Positions 13,789 to 15,799 of a stretch of DNA of 15,799 nucleotides are shown in pieces. The notes below the pieces were generated by a model, which saw only the letters and a program-made list of their open reading frames with translations, ran no database searches and was not told the DNA's origin. The stretch's first letter is position 1. The number at the start of each line of letters is the position of its first letter. The DNA lies in NCBI GenBank assembly GCA_964352905.1, contig CAYGTS010000054.1, positions 1-15,799 of the forward strand, written 5' to 3'. A program made the translations under genes and the position numbers. The DNA is from CAYGTS01 sp964352905 (GTDB lineage: Bacteria; Pseudomonadota; Gammaproteobacteria; JAHCLG01).

Positions 13789-15699
13789 ATGACAGCTTTT
13801 AATAACCTGGTTCTAAGATCCTTACGCGCTAAGCAACTTACCCCAGCAGTTTACCTAACAATTAATCAACAAAGCGATAGCTATTTTTCAAAAATTCTGT
13901 GCAAAGAAATATTTTTAGCGTTTGATTTCAGCTTAAATCAATATGAGCAATGTCTTTATATAGATTTGCCTAACTTTTTAAGTCAAAATAATCTATCACT
14001 TACATTAAAACAAGCTTCGCAACTAAAGTCTCTACGTAGAAAATACTTACTGTACACCGTTAATTCAGCATTGTTGTTAAATAGCGGTCGTTGTTTATTG
14101 GCGGCTTTAGATGTAGTCAATGTATTTAAACAAATAATGAAGCGGCATGATCTCTGGCGATTTTGGTTGAGAGATTGGTTAGGCGAATTATTTAATTTTC
14201 ACGCAGCACCTAAAAAAGCACGTCGTCAATTGCTGCAATGTGAAAAAAGTATCGTGCAAGAAATGTTATTGCTTTTTTCAGCATCATTGCGGCGGTTAAG
14301 TTTAGTAACTGAAGGTAAAAGTGAAGTTGAAAAACAATTTAAACGTTATCAACATTGGCAAGCGCATTGCACAACAATGTTTCATGAATTAGCTAAAGCC
14401 GTGAAACGTTTTCCAAGCTTAGCCGCAGAGTGGTCTGAGATCGAACAAGAAATCAAAGATTACGGTTTTGATTTAAGATCAGCAAAACCAAAACCCTGGT
14501 TTACAGGCATTGGTTATCGTATTGCTAATGAATTAAAAGATTGGCAAGCATTCTTAACACAAAAAGAAAAACACGCAGCCTCAATATTATCGTCTTACCA
14601 AACAGCCATGAATCAATCTGCAACTTGGTTGCAACAGTTAAGCCCACGTTGGCAAAAGCAAACCCAGCATGCGGTGCTAGCGTGGCAGCATAAAATCTAT
14701 TTAACGCAGCAACAGACTTTAAAAAAATCCTGCCGTGAATATTTATTACAATCGTTAACAATCAAACCTGCAGCAACAGATTTTTACACCTTCTTACCCA
14801 GCACTATTGTTGCAGATTTTACTAAAATCAGTGATGGATTACGCATGCCAGATTTAATTGCATTGCCACAATGGTTAGCTGCTTGGCAACGTTTGAGTCG
14901 ATATCTTGGTGACTCAGCACCGAACTTAGCAAATTTAGTTAAACGCTACATCACACCTAAGGTGGCGGCAATCGGTAAAAATCATCCCGCTTTTAATTTG
15001 GTTTATCGCTACGATCGCAAACAAGCCTATACAATCATGTCACCGGATGAAAACGATTGCGTAGCACATTTAGCTGATACCAAACCATGGTTATATGAAT
15101 CCGATAACGCAGAAGATTATTTAGCCTTTGTACTCAATGTTGAAAACTTAACGTGTCAAGCGGGAAGGGTAGCGCTGCATCAGTTAATGCGTAACATTAG
15201 TGGTGCTTTATTATTACACGATCAACAGCATTACCCAGCCTATCAACGCTTAATTCAACTTATGATCAAATTGCGTCTATTAGCACCCGAAAGCAAAATT
15301 TGCCCATTCATCACGGCATTTCAAACATATCCTATGCTAGGGAGTTTTCTACAATCTTTATTGCAGCAATTAGAGAATGCCGATTTTACAGTTGCAACTT
15401 CTGAATGTTTTACCCTGATCCGCGCTTGCTGTGATTTATTGCTGTGGCTAGGCACACATAACCATGATCCCTTGGGCAAACAAGCTACCATGGCATTAAA
15501 TCAATTAGCCTTTACTATTTTATTGCAGATTGAGGATAAATTAGAAAGCATTGATGACAATTGGTTAAGTTTAATCAGCCAGGTAACCGAATCGCCGCTG
15601 TTTGATGGTGAATTAAAGCAAAGGTTTGGTGGGGAAGTGCAGGGGGTGTTGGAAGGGCGGGTTTTGACAACGCAAGCCATCAATTCTCTGAAAAATTAA
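13789..15699 (+). CDS. Large helical hypothetical protein, 636 residues
   Basis: I do not recognise this protein. It lacks a signal peptide and membrane segments, so it is probably cytoplasmic or exported by a signal-independent route. It is mainly helical, rich in leucine, glutamine and tryptophan. About 20-160 is hydrophobic-helical. The region about 190-320 has coiled-coil character (EQEIKDYGFDL, KDWQAFLTQKEKHAASIL, QQQTLKKSCREYLLQSL). After a break near 440 (SPDENDCVAHLADTKPW), a second helical bundle runs to the end. It is monocistronic with its own promoter and is followed by MITE copy C. The last 25 or so codons are noticeably richer in G than the AT-rich body. A Dot/Icm-type effector is possible if the host is a Legionellales member, but nothing here proves it. 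Confidence 0.8.
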   Translation: MTAFNNLVLRSLRAKQLTPAVYLTINQQSDSYFSKILCKEIFLAFDFSLNQYEQCLYIDLPNFLSQNNLSLTLKQASQLKSLRRKYLLYTVNSALLLNSGRCLLAALDVVNVFKQIMKRHDLWRFWLRDWLGELFNFHAAPKKARRQLLQCEKSIVQEMLLLFSASLRRLSLVTEGKSEVEKQFKRYQHWQAHCTTMFHELAKAVKRFPSLAAEWSEIEQEIKDYGFDLRSAKPKPWFTGIGYRIANELKDWQAFLTQKEKHAASILSSYQTAMNQSATWLQQLSPRWQKQTQHAVLAWQHKIYLTQQQTLKKSCREYLLQSLTIKPAATDFYTFLPSTIVADFTKISDGLRMPDLIALPQWLAAWQRLSRYLGDSAPNLANLVKRYITPKVAAIGKNHPAFNLVYRYDRKQAYTIMSPDENDCVAHLADTKPWLYESDNAEDYLAFVLNVENLTCQAGRVALHQLMRNISGALLLHDQQHYPAYQRLIQLMIKLRLLAPESKICPFITAFQTYPMLGSFLQSLLQQLENADFTVATSECFTLIRACCDLLLWLGTHNHDPLGKQATMALNQLAFTILLQIEDKLESIDDNWLSLISQVTESPLFDGELKQRFGGEVQGVLEGRVLTTQAINSLKN

Positions 15700-15745
15700 A
15701 CGGAAAGCCATAAGGTAAAGTAGTGTGAGTTACTCAAAAAAAATC

Positions 15746-15799
15746 GTAACTACTCACTCCGTAGCAGGGAACGCCCATATTTGGGCTAAAAACAGCGAA
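15746..15799 (+). mobile_element. MITE copy C, cut by the window edge
   Basis: The first 54 bases of the element are present, starting GTAACTACTC and matching copy B at 49 of 54 positions. The left flank is AAAAAATC (15738-15745); if this copy is complete, the same octamer should follow its right end outside the window. Its greater divergence suggests an older or separate subfamily member. Confidence 0.85.

Overview
The window reads as chromosome of an AT-rich gammaproteobacterium. The backbone block uvrY (gacA/letA)–uvrC–pgsA–tRNA-Gly is a classic gammaproteobacterial gene order, and YccA is easily recognised. The base composition, the large orphan helical protein and the burden of short mobile repeats would suit the Legionellales (Legionella/Coxiella side). 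That placement is inference only; no marker in the window settles it.

Positions 62–3994 (minus strand) hold a tightly packed three-gene operon: a secreted TPR protein ending in a YaiO-like outer-membrane beta-barrel, a membrane-anchored HEAT-repeat protein, and a multispanning family-2 glycosyltransferase. Diverging from it at 4191–6465 are a UDP-sugar 6-dehydrogenase-like protein and an SDR epimerase, closed by a bidirectional terminator. Together they look like an envelope polysaccharide module: two genes make an activated sugar, one polymerises it at the inner membrane, and one could pass it through the outer membrane, with the HEAT protein as a possible scaffold. Several conserved active-site residues are changed, so substrate and even activity are open.

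Positions 6509–12325 are housekeeping: yccA (minus), tRNA-Ser(UGA), uvrY (probable TTG start), uvrC, pgsA and tRNA-Gly(GCC). An ISAs1-family (H-repeat type) insertion sequence at 10057–11489 has split uvrC from pgsA.

The clearest novelty is a 178-bp fold-back miniature element (MITE) with GTAAC termini. One complete copy sits inside the IS transposase gene (10390–10567) with 8-bp direct repeats GTTTTTTC. A second, identical at 177 of 178 positions and inverted, sits at 12868–13045 with 8-bp repeats AATTTAAC and replaces the end of a small gene. A third, diverged copy runs off the right edge (15746–15799), and a degenerate relative lies at the left edge. GTAA ends plus 8-bp duplications point to an IS66-family transposase acting in trans. 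Deleting each complete copy with one duplication restores an open reading frame: 374 codons for the transposase and 87 for the small gene.

Positions 12326–15799 are accessory: a ParD-like mini-ORF, the second MITE, a small hypothetical gene, a structured gene-free stretch, and a 636-residue orphan with its own sigma-70-type promoter.
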